NCBI GenBank assembly: GCA_934695425.1
Contig: CAKUVH010000004.1
Span: 1 to 64,000 of the forward strand
Source: an uncultured Eubacteriales bacterium
GTDB lineage: Bacteria > Bacillota > Clostridia > Oscillospirales > Acutalibacteraceae
DNA length: 64,000 nucleotides
Reading direction: 5' to 3'
The position numbers and the translations under genes were made by a program. Positions 8,090-17,912 of the stretch are shown here, one piece after another. The notes below the pieces were generated by a model, which saw nothing but the letters and a program-made list of their open reading frames with translations, had not been told where the DNA came from and searched no databases. Position 1 is the stretch's first letter; every line of letters starts with the position of its first letter.

Positions 8090-11000
8090 TTAAAAAAATG
8101 ACATTTGATTACTTCTTGGCAAAGAATTCAACACACCGGCCGTTTCTAAAGTTTCTATGACCGATTTGGTTACTCTGGATCTCATTTGCACGTCGTCAAT
8201 AGAAAGATATTCGCCTTCTTTTCTGGATTCTTGTAAATTTTGCGCCGCAGATTCTCCAACCCCTGACAAAGAGCTGAAAGGAAGCCTTATTTTTCCATCT
8301 TCAACGATATACTTGTATGCGTCCGATTTATATAGGTCCACCGGCAAAATTTCGATTCCTCTGGCAAGCATTTCGTTTACTATTTGAAAAGTTGCATAAG
8401 CTGCGTTTTCTTTTGCACTTGCCTCTTTGCCTTTGGCAAGGATTTCCGACATCCTTTTCTTTACCGCTTCGTGGCCTTTCATTACCGTCAAACCGTCAAA
8501 GTCTTCTCCTCGAACCGTAAAGTAAGCCGCATAATATTCTTTAGGATAATATACTTTATACCACCCGAGCCTCAAAGTAGAAATCATATACGCAGCCGCA
8601 TGAGCCTTAGGGAACATGTACTTAATTTTCATGCAAGAATCTATATACCACTGCGGGACGTTGTGTTCTTTCAAAGTTTGCAGATGTTCCGGAGTAAGGA
8701 GCTTTGTCGCTTTTCCTTTTCGAACAATTTCCATTATTTTGAATGCCGTTTTAGGCTCGACGCCTTTATGCATCAAATACACCATTATATCGTCACGAGT
8801 TCCGATAACTTCGGAGATAGTGCATATACCTTTTTGAATCAACTCATGAGCATTCCCGTGCCAAACGTCTGTTCCGTGCGATAATCCTGATATTTGAAGT
8901 AAATCCGAAAAAGTTTTCGGTTTGCACTCCACCAGCATTTGCCTTACAAATCCGGTTCCAACTTCCGGGAGCGAGAACGTACCCGTTTCTGAATCAATAT
9001 CTTTCGGGCTGATCCCCAGCTCTTTTGTGGAAGTAAATAAAGACATAACTTTTTGGTCGCTCATAGATACGTCAGTTACTTTTACGCCTGTATAGTCTTC
9101 CAAATATTTGTAAATTGACGGAACATCGTGCCCGAGTTCGTCGAGTTTACAGATGGTATCATGGATAGCATGGAAGTCAAAGTGGGTGGTTATATTATCG
9201 GAATTTTGGTCGTTGGCAGGACGTTGAACAGGGCAAAAATCGTATATTTCTTTCCCTTGCGGTACAACAACCATTCCTCCGGGGTGCTGACCCGTGGTTC
9301 GTTTTACTCCCGTGCAGCCTTCCGCCAGTCGTATAGTTTCCGCTTTATTTAAGCTTATTCCGCGTTCTTCGGCGTATTTTTTCGTGAATCCTATTCCGGT
9401 TTTTGTCGCAATTGTTCCGATTGTACCGGCTTTAAAAACATTATCTTTTCCGAATAGAGTTTCGGTGTATCTATGCGCATCGTTCTGGTATTCTCCCGAA
9501 AAGTTTAAGTCTATATCCGGTGTCTTATCTCCGTCAAATCCCAAAAATGTTTCGAAAGGTATGTCGTGTCCGTCTTGCTTTAATATTTCACCGCAGTTCG
9601 GGCATTCCTTTTGCGGTAAATCAAATCCCGAACCGTAACTTCCATCTGTTATGAATTCGCTGTACTGGCATTTAGGACACAAGTAATGAGGCACTAATGG
9701 ATTAACCTCTGAAATACCCGACATAGTCGCAACGAACGATGAACCTACAGACCCCCTCGAACCTACTAAATAGCCGTGTTTTTCGGAATCTGCAACAAGT
9801 TTTTGCGCTATCATGTATAGAACTGAAAATCCGTGTTTGGTTATGGAATGAAGCTCTTTTTCGAGTCGCTTTTTTACAATTTCAGGCAACGGGTCGCCAT
9901 ATATTTTTTTAGCTCTTTTCCATGTTATGTCAACGAGTTCTTCTTCTGCACCCGGGATGAAAGGCGGGTACACTCCCGGCGGAATCGGTAAAATACTTTC
10001 AACGCTGTCCGCGATTTTATTAGTGTTCTCCACGACCACTTCAAAAGCTTTTTCTTTTCCCAGATACGAGAATTCCAACAGCATTTCGGCTGTGGTTTTT
10101 AGGTAGAGAGGGGCTTGATTGTCGGCATCCGCATAGCCTTGTCCTGCCATTAAAATTTTTCTGTATTCGGAATCTTCAGGGTTTAAGAAATGAACGTCGC
10201 CGGTTGCTACTACCGGTATATTCAGTGTTTCGCCAAGCTTTACTATGGTTTTATTGAATTCCTGAATTTGAACGACAGAATTCGCAATCCCTTCTCTTAG
10301 CATAAATTCATTGTTTCCGAGAGGCTGAATTTCCAGGTAGTCGTAAAATTTAGCTATCTCGACCAAATCTTCCCATGGACGTCCTCCCGTAATTGCACGG
10401 AATAATTCTCCCGCTTCACACGCACTTCCGATTATTAATCCCTCGCGGTTCTTCATCAGCTGGCTTTTGGGTATTCTCGGCTTTTTGTAAAAATATTTAA
10501 GATGCGCCATTGAAATTAATTTATACAAATTTTTTAATCCAACTTGATTTTTTACGAGTATGCTCATGTGATTCGTAATAGCCTTTTTTGCGTCATTTCC
10601 TGCCAAAGAAGAGTTTATTTCCTGAAGTGTGGATATATTTTTGTTTTTTGAAGCTATTTTTAAAAGCTCTATCAAAATATACGCTAGTGCTCGGGCATCG
10701 TCCGACGCTCTGTGGTGCTTAAATTCAGGTATCTTTAAAAATTTAGCTACAGTATCCAATTTGTGATTTTTTATGCTCATTATTAGTGCGCGGCTCATAG
10801 GAACGGTATCCATATATGTGAAAGAAAAATCTATTCCCAATCTTTTAGTGGCGGCTTTTATGAAAGAAACATCGAAATTAGCATTGTGAGCTACAAGAAC
10901 CGGGGAATCTTTGCAAAAGTCTATAAAATTCTTAATTGCGATATCTTCCGTTGGTGCGCCTTTAACCATGTCGGATGTAATTCCGGTTATTTCTGTTATT

Positions 11001-12412
11001 CTTTCAGGAACAGGAATTTCCGGGTCTACAAATGTGCAGAATTCATCTTGTATTATGTTGTTTTTAATTCTTATAGCGCCTATTTCTATTATCTTGTCGC
11101 TTTTAGCGTTAAGTCCCGTAGTTTCAAGGTCAAAGCATATATATTCATCATCGAATTTCCTGTTGTCATCTCCGGTAACAATAGGGAGCATGTCATTTAC
11201 AAAATACGCTTCCACGCCGTATATCACTTTAAAATTGCCGCCGTCTTTGTTTATGGCTTTTACGGTGTTCATTGCCTCCGGATACGCCTGAGCTACACCG
11301 TGGTCAGTTATCGCTACGGCAGGATGACCCCATTCGTTGGCTTTTTCAATTAATTTTGCAGCCGGTGTCATTCCGTCCATAGCAGACATATTCGTGTGAA
11401 GATGAAGCTCCACTCTCTTCTTCGGAGCATTGTCAACTGTTTTATATTTCGAAACTGTATTTATGTTTTTTGGGCGCATAACGATATCTCTTTCGTATTT
11501 ATCATCGCAAATTTCGCCGTATACAAGAATCGTTTCGCCTTTTTTTAATTTTTCAAGATACGCTGATTTATTTTTATTTTCTATAATTTTTAAAATTAAA
11601 GATCCCGTATAATCAGTCATATACACAGTATAAATTATTTTACTTCCATCCCTGGTTTCGTGAGAATCGGTCGAAAAAATATCTCCCCACACACAAACAT
11701 TTCCTGCGTCGATGCTTATTTCACGTATAGATATCGGTTCTTTTTTTATGATATTTCCATACAAAAGTCTTGAAGAACCGGGAACTATTTTTGGGAGCAA
11801 ATTATCTTTGTCCCTTACTTCTATAAATGCATCTTTGTTGATTTTTTCGGGTTCTTGTTTTTTTGCGGTTGGCTTTTCGATAGGCGGTGGCGGCGCTGTG
11901 ACTGCGGGTTTGGATTCTTTTTTATCTGCATTATCTTTTTTAATTTCTTTTTCTATAAAAATTACATTTACCGGCGCTGATATATGCTGTGAAATTAAAA
12001 CGCTTAGTTTTTTATTTATATTTTTTTGCATGAGAAAATCTCTTCCGCCGTGATATAAGTATATTTTTATATCTTCGTTTTCTTTCGTGGCTTCAAAATC
12101 TTTGAACACTCTTTTTAGGGTAGGGGATGAGAGCGCAAATTCTTGAATTATATTTTTAAAATTTTTTTCATTTTCAATTGTAGGAACGCACGGAATTATT
12201 ATTACTTCTTTTAAATTTAAATCGGATTGAAGTAATAGTTTTTTTGCATCTGATAATTCTTTTTCGGATACATCTTCTGAAAAATTTAGATTTATTTTAA
12301 TCCTGCGATTTTTTTTATCTACACTCAAAGACTCTATGTCTGCGTTAGCCATAGAGTCTCCAAAAGACGAAATGTCTATATAATCTTCAAAAAAATTTAC
12401 AAATTTTTTCAA
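8090..12412 (-). CDS. polC: DNA polymerase III alpha subunit, PolC type
   Basis: The replicative polymerase of low-GC Gram-positives, with built-in proofreading. At 1440 residues it is the usual length. In order: an N-terminal domain, an OB fold (about 220-315), a PHP domain split around the exonuclease (HLHTNMSAMDG near 337), a DEDD 3'-5' exonuclease (Asp428/Glu430 in CFDLETTGL, then HNANFD and HHRASDDA), a four-cysteine zinc finger (CPKC...CPNC), the polymerase palm with TPDIDLNFSG, and a C-terminal helix-hairpin-helix region. A proline-rich linker (170-185) follows the first domain. It is the last gene of a long minus-strand operon. Confidence 0.98.
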   Translation of the reverse strand: MKKFVNFFEDYIDISSFGDSMANADIESLSVDKKNRRIKINLNFSEDVSEKELSDAKKLLLQSDLNLKEVIIIPCVPTIENEKNFKNIIQEFALSSPTLKRVFKDFEATKENEDIKIYLYHGGRDFLMQKNINKKLSVLISQHISAPVNVIFIEKEIKKDNADKKESKPAVTAPPPPIEKPTAKKQEPEKINKDAFIEVRDKDNLLPKIVPGSSRLLYGNIIKKEPISIREISIDAGNVCVWGDIFSTDSHETRDGSKIIYTVYMTDYTGSLILKIIENKNKSAYLEKLKKGETILVYGEICDDKYERDIVMRPKNINTVSKYKTVDNAPKKRVELHLHTNMSAMDGMTPAAKLIEKANEWGHPAVAITDHGVAQAYPEAMNTVKAINKDGGNFKVIYGVEAYFVNDMLPIVTGDDNRKFDDEYICFDLETTGLNAKSDKIIEIGAIRIKNNIIQDEFCTFVDPEIPVPERITEITGITSDMVKGAPTEDIAIKNFIDFCKDSPVLVAHNANFDVSFIKAATKRLGIDFSFTYMDTVPMSRALIMSIKNHKLDTVAKFLKIPEFKHHRASDDARALAYILIELLKIASKNKNISTLQEINSSLAGNDAKKAITNHMSILVKNQVGLKNLYKLISMAHLKYFYKKPRIPKSQLMKNREGLIIGSACEAGELFRAITGGRPWEDLVEIAKFYDYLEIQPLGNNEFMLREGIANSVVQIQEFNKTIVKLGETLNIPVVATGDVHFLNPEDSEYRKILMAGQGYADADNQAPLYLKTTAEMLLEFSYLGKEKAFEVVVENTNKIADSVESILPIPPGVYPPFIPGAEEELVDITWKRAKKIYGDPLPEIVKKRLEKELHSITKHGFSVLYMIAQKLVADSEKHGYLVGSRGSVGSSFVATMSGISEVNPLVPHYLCPKCQYSEFITDGSYGSGFDLPQKECPNCGEILKQDGHDIPFETFLGFDGDKTPDIDLNFSGEYQNDAHRYTETLFGKDNVFKAGTIGTIATKTGIGFTKKYAEERGISLNKAETIRLAEGCTGVKRTTGQHPGGMVVVPQGKEIYDFCPVQRPANDQNSDNITTHFDFHAIHDTICKLDELGHDVPSIYKYLEDYTGVKVTDVSMSDQKVMSLFTSTKELGISPKDIDSETGTFSLPEVGTGFVRQMLVECKPKTFSDLLQISGLSHGTDVWHGNAHELIQKGICTISEVIGTRDDIMVYLMHKGVEPKTAFKIMEIVRKGKATKLLTPEHLQTLKEHNVPQWYIDSCMKIKYMFPKAHAAAYMISTLRLGWYKVYYPKEYYAAYFTVRGEDFDGLTVMKGHEAVKKRMSEILAKGKEASAKENAAYATFQIVNEMLARGIEILPVDLYKSDAYKYIVEDGKIRLPFSSLSGVGESAAQNLQESRKEGEYLSIDDVQMRSRVTKSVIETLETAGVLNSLPRSNQMSFF

Positions 12413-12431
12413 TTTATTTCTCCCTTATTTT

Positions 12432-13493
12432 TTATTTATTTTCTAAATCCATGGATTTTATTTCTTTTACGAGTTTCTCTACCAAGTCATTTTCAGGAAC
12501 TTTCTTAATAATTTTGCCTTTTTTAAATATTATTCCCATGCCGTCTGCTCCTGTTATGCCTATGTCAGCGTCTTTGGCTTCACCGGGCCCGTTAACTACA
12601 CAACCCATTATAGCTACTTTCAGGTCAGCGGGGTAATTTTTCAACCTATTTTCAACTTCTTCCGCAATTTTTATAAGATTTATTCTGGTTCTTCCGCAAG
12701 TCGGACAAGAAGTGAATCTAATCCCGGATTTCCTGAGTTCCAATGATTTTAATATTTCAAACCCGGTCTCAATTTCTTTAACGGGTGAAGCTGTCAGCGA
12801 TACTCTTATGGTGTCTCCGATTCCGTCAAGCAGCAGGGAACCTATTCCTATTGAAGATTTTACTATACCGGATTTTTCGGTGCCTGATTCCGTTACTCCC
12901 AAATGCAACGGATAATTGCATTTAGAAGCCACCAAACGATTCGCTTCGACGGTTCTATATATGTCAGAAGCTTTTATCGAGATAACTATGTCATTAAAAT
13001 CGTATTTTTCAAGCAAAGAAGCATTGTACAAAGCGCTTTCCGCCATTGCTTCGGCGCTCGGCGAACCATATTTTTTCAGGATATGCTTTTCGATTGATCC
13101 GGAATTTACTCCAATGCGTATCGGAATTTTATTCAAATTACAAGCCTTGGCTATTTCTTTGATTTTGTCTTCGTTTCCTATATTTCCCGGATTAATTCTT
13201 ATTTTATCGATTCCGGCAGCTATGGATTCAATCGCAAGCTTGTAATCAAAATGAATATCAGCCACGAGTGGAATATCCAATTTGCTTTTAATTTTATCAA
13301 TAAGCTCAACAGCCTCCATATTTGGGATGGCTATTCTTAGTATTTCGCACCCTGCTTGTTTTAGCTCTGTGGCTTGCAAAATGCTTTTTTCAATGTCGTA
13401 GGAGGGGACATTAATCATGGATTGAACCGCTATAGGATTATCTCCTCCTATTTTGATTTTTCCTATGTTTATAGTTTTAGACAACCGCCTCAT
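12432..13493 (-). CDS. ispG: 4-hydroxy-3-methylbut-2-enyl diphosphate synthase (GcpE)
   Basis: Iron-sulphur enzyme of the MEP isoprenoid pathway, turning MEcPP into HMBPP. The 353-residue product has a TIM-barrel N-terminal part and the C-terminal cluster-binding cysteines in CPTCGRTR and GCVVNGPGEA. The start at 13493 is preferred (AAGGAAGG upstream, N-terminus MRRLSKTI); a longer frame would run into rseP. With dxr in the same operon it shows that isoprenoids are made by the MEP route rather than the mevalonate route. Confidence 0.97.
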   Translation of the reverse strand: MRRLSKTINIGKIKIGGDNPIAVQSMINVPSYDIEKSILQATELKQAGCEILRIAIPNMEAVELIDKIKSKLDIPLVADIHFDYKLAIESIAAGIDKIRINPGNIGNEDKIKEIAKACNLNKIPIRIGVNSGSIEKHILKKYGSPSAEAMAESALYNASLLEKYDFNDIVISIKASDIYRTVEANRLVASKCNYPLHLGVTESGTEKSGIVKSSIGIGSLLLDGIGDTIRVSLTASPVKEIETGFEILKSLELRKSGIRFTSCPTCGRTRINLIKIAEEVENRLKNYPADLKVAIMGCVVNGPGEAKDADIGITGADGMGIIFKKGKIIKKVPENDLVEKLVKEIKSMDLENK

Positions 13494-13516
13494 ATAAGTG
13501 CCTTCCTTTGCCTTGT

Positions 13517-14581
13517 TTATGCTTTTCCGATTAATTTTAATATGTCTGAATAAGACATCCAAATCATAAATAATATAAAGAGTACAAACCCAATCGTATG
13601 AACAATTCCTTCATATTTCGGATTTATTTTCTTGCCGGTTATAAGTTCAACAAATAAAAACACAAGCCTTCCGCCGTCAAGAGCAGGCAGGGGTAATAAG
13701 TTGAAAATCCCCAAGTTTACGGTTATTATTGCCATGATATTTATAATATTTATTACCGCCACAAATGCGCTGGATTTTAATCCTTCATTAGTTATTTTCC
13801 CGATTTCAGAAGCTATTCCGATAGGCCCTGCGGTCTTATTTAGAGATATTTTCCCTGTAACCAGTCCGCCAAGACTTCTCCAAACTATATTTATTATAGA
13901 TGCGGTTTCTGAAAATGTCGCTTTAATGAGATTTACAAAATTTTTCTCAATAGGTTCAACAAAGAAATCAATGCTCGGAGATTGACTTCCGTCCGTGTTT
14001 TCAATAGGTTTAAAGTTCACGTTTTCAAGATTTACAATTTGCCCGTTTCTGCGCACTTCTATATTGAAATCAGACGTCCCGAAAGCCGAAATATTGAACG
14101 CTACATCTTTAAATGTGTGTATTTTTGAGTTGTTTATTTTTAAAATTTCATCTCCAACCATTAGACCGGTTGACGAAGAAACGGCGTCCGGGTCGAAAGC
14201 TTTTATAGTGGTAGATGCAATAGCCGGAGAATTAATAAGCAGAATAAAAGTAAGCACAAATCCAAGTATTAAGTTCATTATGCCGCCTGAGGCAATGATG
14301 AGTATTTTCTGCCATGCCTTTTTTTGCTCGAAAGACCTCGGGCTGTCACTATGTTCGTCTTCTCCTTCCATTTCGCAGAATCCGCCTATAGGCAGCGCCC
14401 TTAAGGAAAACATGGTTTCTCCTTTTTGAAATTTAAATACTCTTGGTCCCATTCCCAAAGCAAATTCATTCACCTTAACGCCGAATTTTTTCGCCCAGAA
14501 AAAGTGACCCAGTTCGTGTAGAAAAATAATTAAATTGAAAAGTAAAATCGCAAATATTATTAAAAGTACTATCAAATTCAT
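13517..14581 (-). CDS. rseP: Site-2-type intramembrane zinc metalloprotease
   Basis: A 354-residue member of the RseP/YluC (RasP) family, which cleaves anti-sigma factors and signal-peptide remnants in the membrane. The zinc motif HELGH is at residues 22-26 in the first transmembrane helix. A PDZ domain occupies about 125-190, and the third conserved metal-binding motif LPLPALDGGRL lies in a C-terminal helix. The ATG at 14581 follows AAGGAGTGT. Its place between dxr and ispG is the common Firmicutes arrangement. Anti-sigma targets are not in the window. Confidence 0.95.
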   Translation of the reverse strand: MNLIVLLIIFAILLFNLIIFLHELGHFFWAKKFGVKVNEFALGMGPRVFKFQKGETMFSLRALPIGGFCEMEGEDEHSDSPRSFEQKKAWQKILIIASGGIMNLILGFVLTFILLINSPAIASTTIKAFDPDAVSSSTGLMVGDEILKINNSKIHTFKDVAFNISAFGTSDFNIEVRRNGQIVNLENVNFKPIENTDGSQSPSIDFFVEPIEKNFVNLIKATFSETASIINIVWRSLGGLVTGKISLNKTAGPIGIASEIGKITNEGLKSSAFVAVINIINIMAIITVNLGIFNLLPLPALDGGRLVFLFVELITGKKINPKYEGIVHTIGFVLFILFMIWMSYSDILKLIGKA

Positions 14582-14598
14582 ACACTCCTTTTTGTTTT

Positions 14599-15744
14599 TT
14601 AAATTATAGATTTTATAAATTCTCTTGTGATTTTGTCAGCGGAAAGGATGTCGTTCACAGAGCTTACATTTGTACTTTGAATGCTCTTTTGAGCTTTTTT
14701 TATTAAGCTTATTATTTCTGTAAATTTTATTTTATTTTCCAAAAATAACCTTACAGCTTCTTCGTTTGCCGCATTCACAATCGCGGTTGAAGTTCCTCCG
14801 CTTTTTACCGCTTCTTTGCATATTTTAATGGATTCAAAAGCATCATAATCCGGCTCAAAAAATGAAATGGTTTTAATCTTTGACAAATTAAGTTCCGGAA
14901 CAGATGTGTTTTTCCTATCGGGGTAGGTTATAGCGTATGCTATAGGAGTTTTCATGCTGGGAGTCCCCATTTGAGCTATGATTGAATTGTCCGCGTATTC
15001 CACCATTGAATGTATTATACTTTGCGGATGAATAACAACATCGATTTTATCTTCGGGAACACCAAAAAGATGCATGGCTTCTATGATTTCAAACCCTTTG
15101 TTCATCATAGTTGCGGAATCGATTGTAATCTTGGAACCCATTTTCCAGCTGGGATGATTCAGCGCCTGGCTAAGTGTTACATTTTCTAATTCTTTTTTTG
15201 ATTTTCCAAAAAATGGTCCGCCTGAGGCTGTTAATATTAGCTTTTTTATTAAATTTTTGTCTTTACAACATTCCAAACATTGGAATATTGCGCTGTGTTC
15301 ACTGTCAACCGGCAAAATTTTTATATTTTTTTCTTTCGCCGCATTCATAACATACTCTCCGGCTACAACCAAGGTTTCTTTGTTTGCGAGCGCTATATCT
15401 TTCTTTGCTTCAATAGCGCTTAGCGTAGGCAAAAGCCCTATCATTCCCGAAACCGCCGTGATGACCAAATCCGCCTCCGTACACGACGCCACTTCGCAAA
15501 GACCGTCAATTTTGCTTAAAATTTTAGTATCTGTATCTTTTACCGCATCTTTGAGAATTTTCGCGTTTTTTTCATCGTAAACAGCTGCAATTTTCGGCTT
15601 TAATTCTCTTATTTGTTTTTCGAGCAAATCAATATTATTATTCCCGGATATGGCGCTAACCTTTATTCCGAGAGCTTTAGCGACCTCTATTGCCTGAGTT
15701 CCGATAGAGCCCGTGGAACCAAGTATAGATAAATTTTCTTTCAT
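14599..15744 (-). CDS. dxr: 1-deoxy-D-xylulose 5-phosphate reductoisomerase
   Basis: NADPH-dependent second step of the MEP pathway, giving 2-C-methyl-D-erythritol 4-phosphate. The 381-residue product begins with the nucleotide-binding GSTGSIGTQAIEV. The catalytic region contains the metal and substrate motifs VDSEHSA and SGGPF and the flexible-loop region NHPSWKMG. The ATG at 15744 is chosen because AAAGAG lies nine bases upstream; an in-frame TTG nine bases earlier sits directly on that ribosome binding site. It is followed by rseP and ispG in one operon. Confidence 0.97.
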   Translation of the reverse strand: MKENLSILGSTGSIGTQAIEVAKALGIKVSAISGNNNIDLLEKQIRELKPKIAAVYDEKNAKILKDAVKDTDTKILSKIDGLCEVASCTEADLVITAVSGMIGLLPTLSAIEAKKDIALANKETLVVAGEYVMNAAKEKNIKILPVDSEHSAIFQCLECCKDKNLIKKLILTASGGPFFGKSKKELENVTLSQALNHPSWKMGSKITIDSATMMNKGFEIIEAMHLFGVPEDKIDVVIHPQSIIHSMVEYADNSIIAQMGTPSMKTPIAYAITYPDRKNTSVPELNLSKIKTISFFEPDYDAFESIKICKEAVKSGGTSTAIVNAANEEAVRLFLENKIKFTEIISLIKKAQKSIQSTNVSSVNDILSADKITREFIKSII

Positions 15745-15758
15745 AGTTTTCAACTCTT

Positions 15759-16577
15759 TTAATGTATTATGTTTATAAATTTTAAAAATATCAGTACATA
15801 AGGCGCAACAAAAATTACGCTGTCAAACCGATCCAAAATTCCTCCGTGCCCGGGCATTAAATTCCCAAAATCTTTAACTCTGTATTTTCTTTTTATAACC
15901 GAAAAACACAAGTCTCCAAGCGTTGATATCGCCGATCCGAACAAAGCAAGAATGACAATCAAAAAGTAATTTATGGTGTGCCTTTGTGAAAATACCAGAC
16001 TATTAAAAACATAAGCTATGATTACCAAGCAAGAAACACAAGTGATAATCCCACCGATAAATCCTTCTATGGTTTTTTTAGGACTTACATTTGGGCAGAG
16101 TTTGTTTTTTCCTAAAAATTTCCCGAAAAAATATGCGCCTGTATCCGATATCCACGCAATTGCCAGCGCTAAAAAAACATAGAAGCTCCCGTAATTTATC
16201 CCAAGTATTCTAAGCTCCGTGAGACTTCCAAACCCAAAAGTTATTATTATCGCCATCGTGTAGGTAACGGCGGCGTCTTGCAAACTTAAAGAAGGGTTTG
16301 TTATGAGCAAGCAAAAAATAATAAGGGTATACGCATACAAAGCAATTTGCCACGCGAGATAATTCCCGATTAGCGGCAAAATCGAAATGAATATCAATGT
16401 AAAAAAAACCAGAGGATAATTTTTAGATAAATTCATTACCGAAAAAATTTCATTCATCGCTATAATCGAAATAATTGCTGTGGTTATACTTATAATAAAT
16501 GGATAATTGTGGGAAAAAAGCAAAACTACAAATGCAAAAATCGCTCCCGTGATTCCCGATATTATTCTTTTTGACAT
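15759..16577 (-). CDS. cdsA: Phosphatidate cytidylyltransferase
   Basis: Integral membrane enzyme making CDP-diacylglycerol from phosphatidate and CTP, the branch point of phospholipid synthesis. The 272-residue protein has about eight hydrophobic helices, the DTGAYFFGKFLGK motif and the C-terminal family signature GNLMPGHGGILDRFDS. The ATG at 16577 has GGAGGTG at good spacing and starts 2 bases past the uppS stop. The uppS-cdsA-dxr-rseP order is standard in Firmicutes. Confidence 0.97.
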   Translation of the reverse strand: MSKRIISGITGAIFAFVVLLFSHNYPFIISITTAIISIIAMNEIFSVMNLSKNYPLVFFTLIFISILPLIGNYLAWQIALYAYTLIIFCLLITNPSLSLQDAAVTYTMAIIITFGFGSLTELRILGINYGSFYVFLALAIAWISDTGAYFFGKFLGKNKLCPNVSPKKTIEGFIGGIITCVSCLVIIAYVFNSLVFSQRHTINYFLIVILALFGSAISTLGDLCFSVIKRKYRVKDFGNLMPGHGGILDRFDSVIFVAPYVLIFLKFINIIH

Positions 16578-16579
16578 TT

Positions 16580-17299
16580 TCAAGCACCTCCAAAGCGTCG
16601 AGTTCTTAGAAAATATTCGTTTATTGCCTTGTCAAATTCCTCAGGAGAAAAATCAGGCCAAAGCACTTCGGTACTGTAAAATTCCGCGTACGCCGACTGC
16701 CAAAGCATGAAATTTGATAGCCTTTTTTCTCCCGCGGTTCGTATTACAAAATCTATGTCAGGTTGATTATATGTATAAAGGTTTTCTTGCAGAGTATTTT
16801 CATTGATATCTTCTACTGAAATTTCATTTTTCAAAATTTTTTCCGCAATCTTTTTAACGGCGCTTGTAATTTCATTTCTGCTGCCGTAGTTCATCGCAAT
16901 ATTAAGGTTTAATCCGGTGCGGTCTTTCGTTTCAAATTCTATCGTTCTTATTAAATCTTGAATGTCTTTTGAAAAAGAAGACGTATCACCCAAGAATTTT
17001 ACTTTCATATTCTCGTTTGAAAATTCCCGGATAGATTTTTTTAAATATTTTTTAAACAGAAACATCAGAGCAGAAATTTCCGTCTTTGAACGCTTCCAAT
17101 TTTCAGTAGAAAAAGCATACACGGTAAGATGTTTAAGTCCAAGATTGTTGGCATATTTAGCTATATTTTCAAAAACCTTTGCTCCGGAGGAATGACCTGC
17201 GGAAGCAGGCAGACCGTGATTTTTGGCCCACCTGCGATTTCCGTCCATTATTATTCCTACGTGCAAAGGCAATTTGGCGCTTGAACTTTTACTTTCCAT
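16580..17299 (-). CDS. uppS: Undecaprenyl diphosphate synthase
   Basis: cis-Prenyltransferase that builds the C55 lipid carrier for cell wall and surface polymers. The 239-residue product has the catalytic MDGNRRWA motif (Asp19) and the C-terminal substrate and metal motif DFVIRTAGEKRLSNF. The arginine normally found between Glu and Leu in the TxGExRxSxF signature reads as Lys-Arg here, which still fits. It lies upstream of cdsA and just downstream of frr. Confidence 0.97.
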   Translation of the reverse strand: MESKSSSAKLPLHVGIIMDGNRRWAKNHGLPASAGHSSGAKVFENIAKYANNLGLKHLTVYAFSTENWKRSKTEISALMFLFKKYLKKSIREFSNENMKVKFLGDTSSFSKDIQDLIRTIEFETKDRTGLNLNIAMNYGSRNEITSAVKKIAEKILKNEISVEDINENTLQENLYTYNQPDIDFVIRTAGEKRLSNFMLWQSAYAEFYSTEVLWPDFSPEEFDKAINEYFLRTRRFGGA

Positions 17300-17323
17300 A
17301 GATATAACTCCAAAGCTTTTATT

Positions 17324-17878
17324 TTACAAAGACAAAATTTGTTTGCTTTTTGCAGAAGATAACGAATCGATTTCTTTACAATATTTATCGGTTAGTTCTT
17401 GAACTTTCTTTTCACCGCGGTTCATTTCGTCTTCGGTAATTTCAGAACTTTTTTTCATATTTTTTATTTTATCTATAGCGTCTCTTCTTATGTTTCTTAT
17501 CGAAATTTTTGAATCTTCCGCAATTGCAGATACTTCTTTGGAAATTTCTTTTCTTCTTTCTTCGGTTAATTGAGGGAAGATAAGACGAATTATTTTTCCG
17601 TCATTTTGAGGATTAATTCCCAAATCTGATTTTTGAATTGCTTTTTCAATTCCGGATAATATGGATATATCCCAAGGCTGAATCACAAGAATTCTTGCTT
17701 CAGAAACCGAAATAGCCGCAACTTGATTTATCGGTGTGGGTGAGCCGTAATAATCTACTGTTATTTTATCAAGTACCGCCGGATTAGCTCTTCCTGCTTG
17801 AATCGAAGCGTATTCCGAAACCAATCTGTCGCAGGTATTTTTCATACGGTTTTGAGTATCTGATATAAGGTTATTCAT
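17324..17878 (-). CDS. frr: Ribosome recycling factor
   Basis: Splits post-termination ribosomes together with EF-G. The 184-residue product has the two-domain pattern of the family, including the RAGRANPAVLD-like segment (here QAGRANPAVLDKI) and the C-terminal three-helix-bundle sequence. The ATG at 17878 follows a clear AGGAGG-like site; a GTG 15 bases upstream lies inside that site. It follows pyrH, the usual pair. Confidence 0.97.
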   Translation of the reverse strand: MNNLISDTQNRMKNTCDRLVSEYASIQAGRANPAVLDKITVDYYGSPTPINQVAAISVSEARILVIQPWDISILSGIEKAIQKSDLGINPQNDGKIIRLIFPQLTEERRKEISKEVSAIAEDSKISIRNIRRDAIDKIKNMKKSSEITEDEMNRGEKKVQELTDKYCKEIDSLSSAKSKQILSL

Positions 17879-17912
17879 AAATTTTTCCTCCACATATTTA
17901 TATTATTTATTT

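Noticed and set aside
10886..11353. Plus-strand frames inside polC
   Set aside because: Shadow frames of a 1440-residue protein whose every domain is intact on the minus strand.
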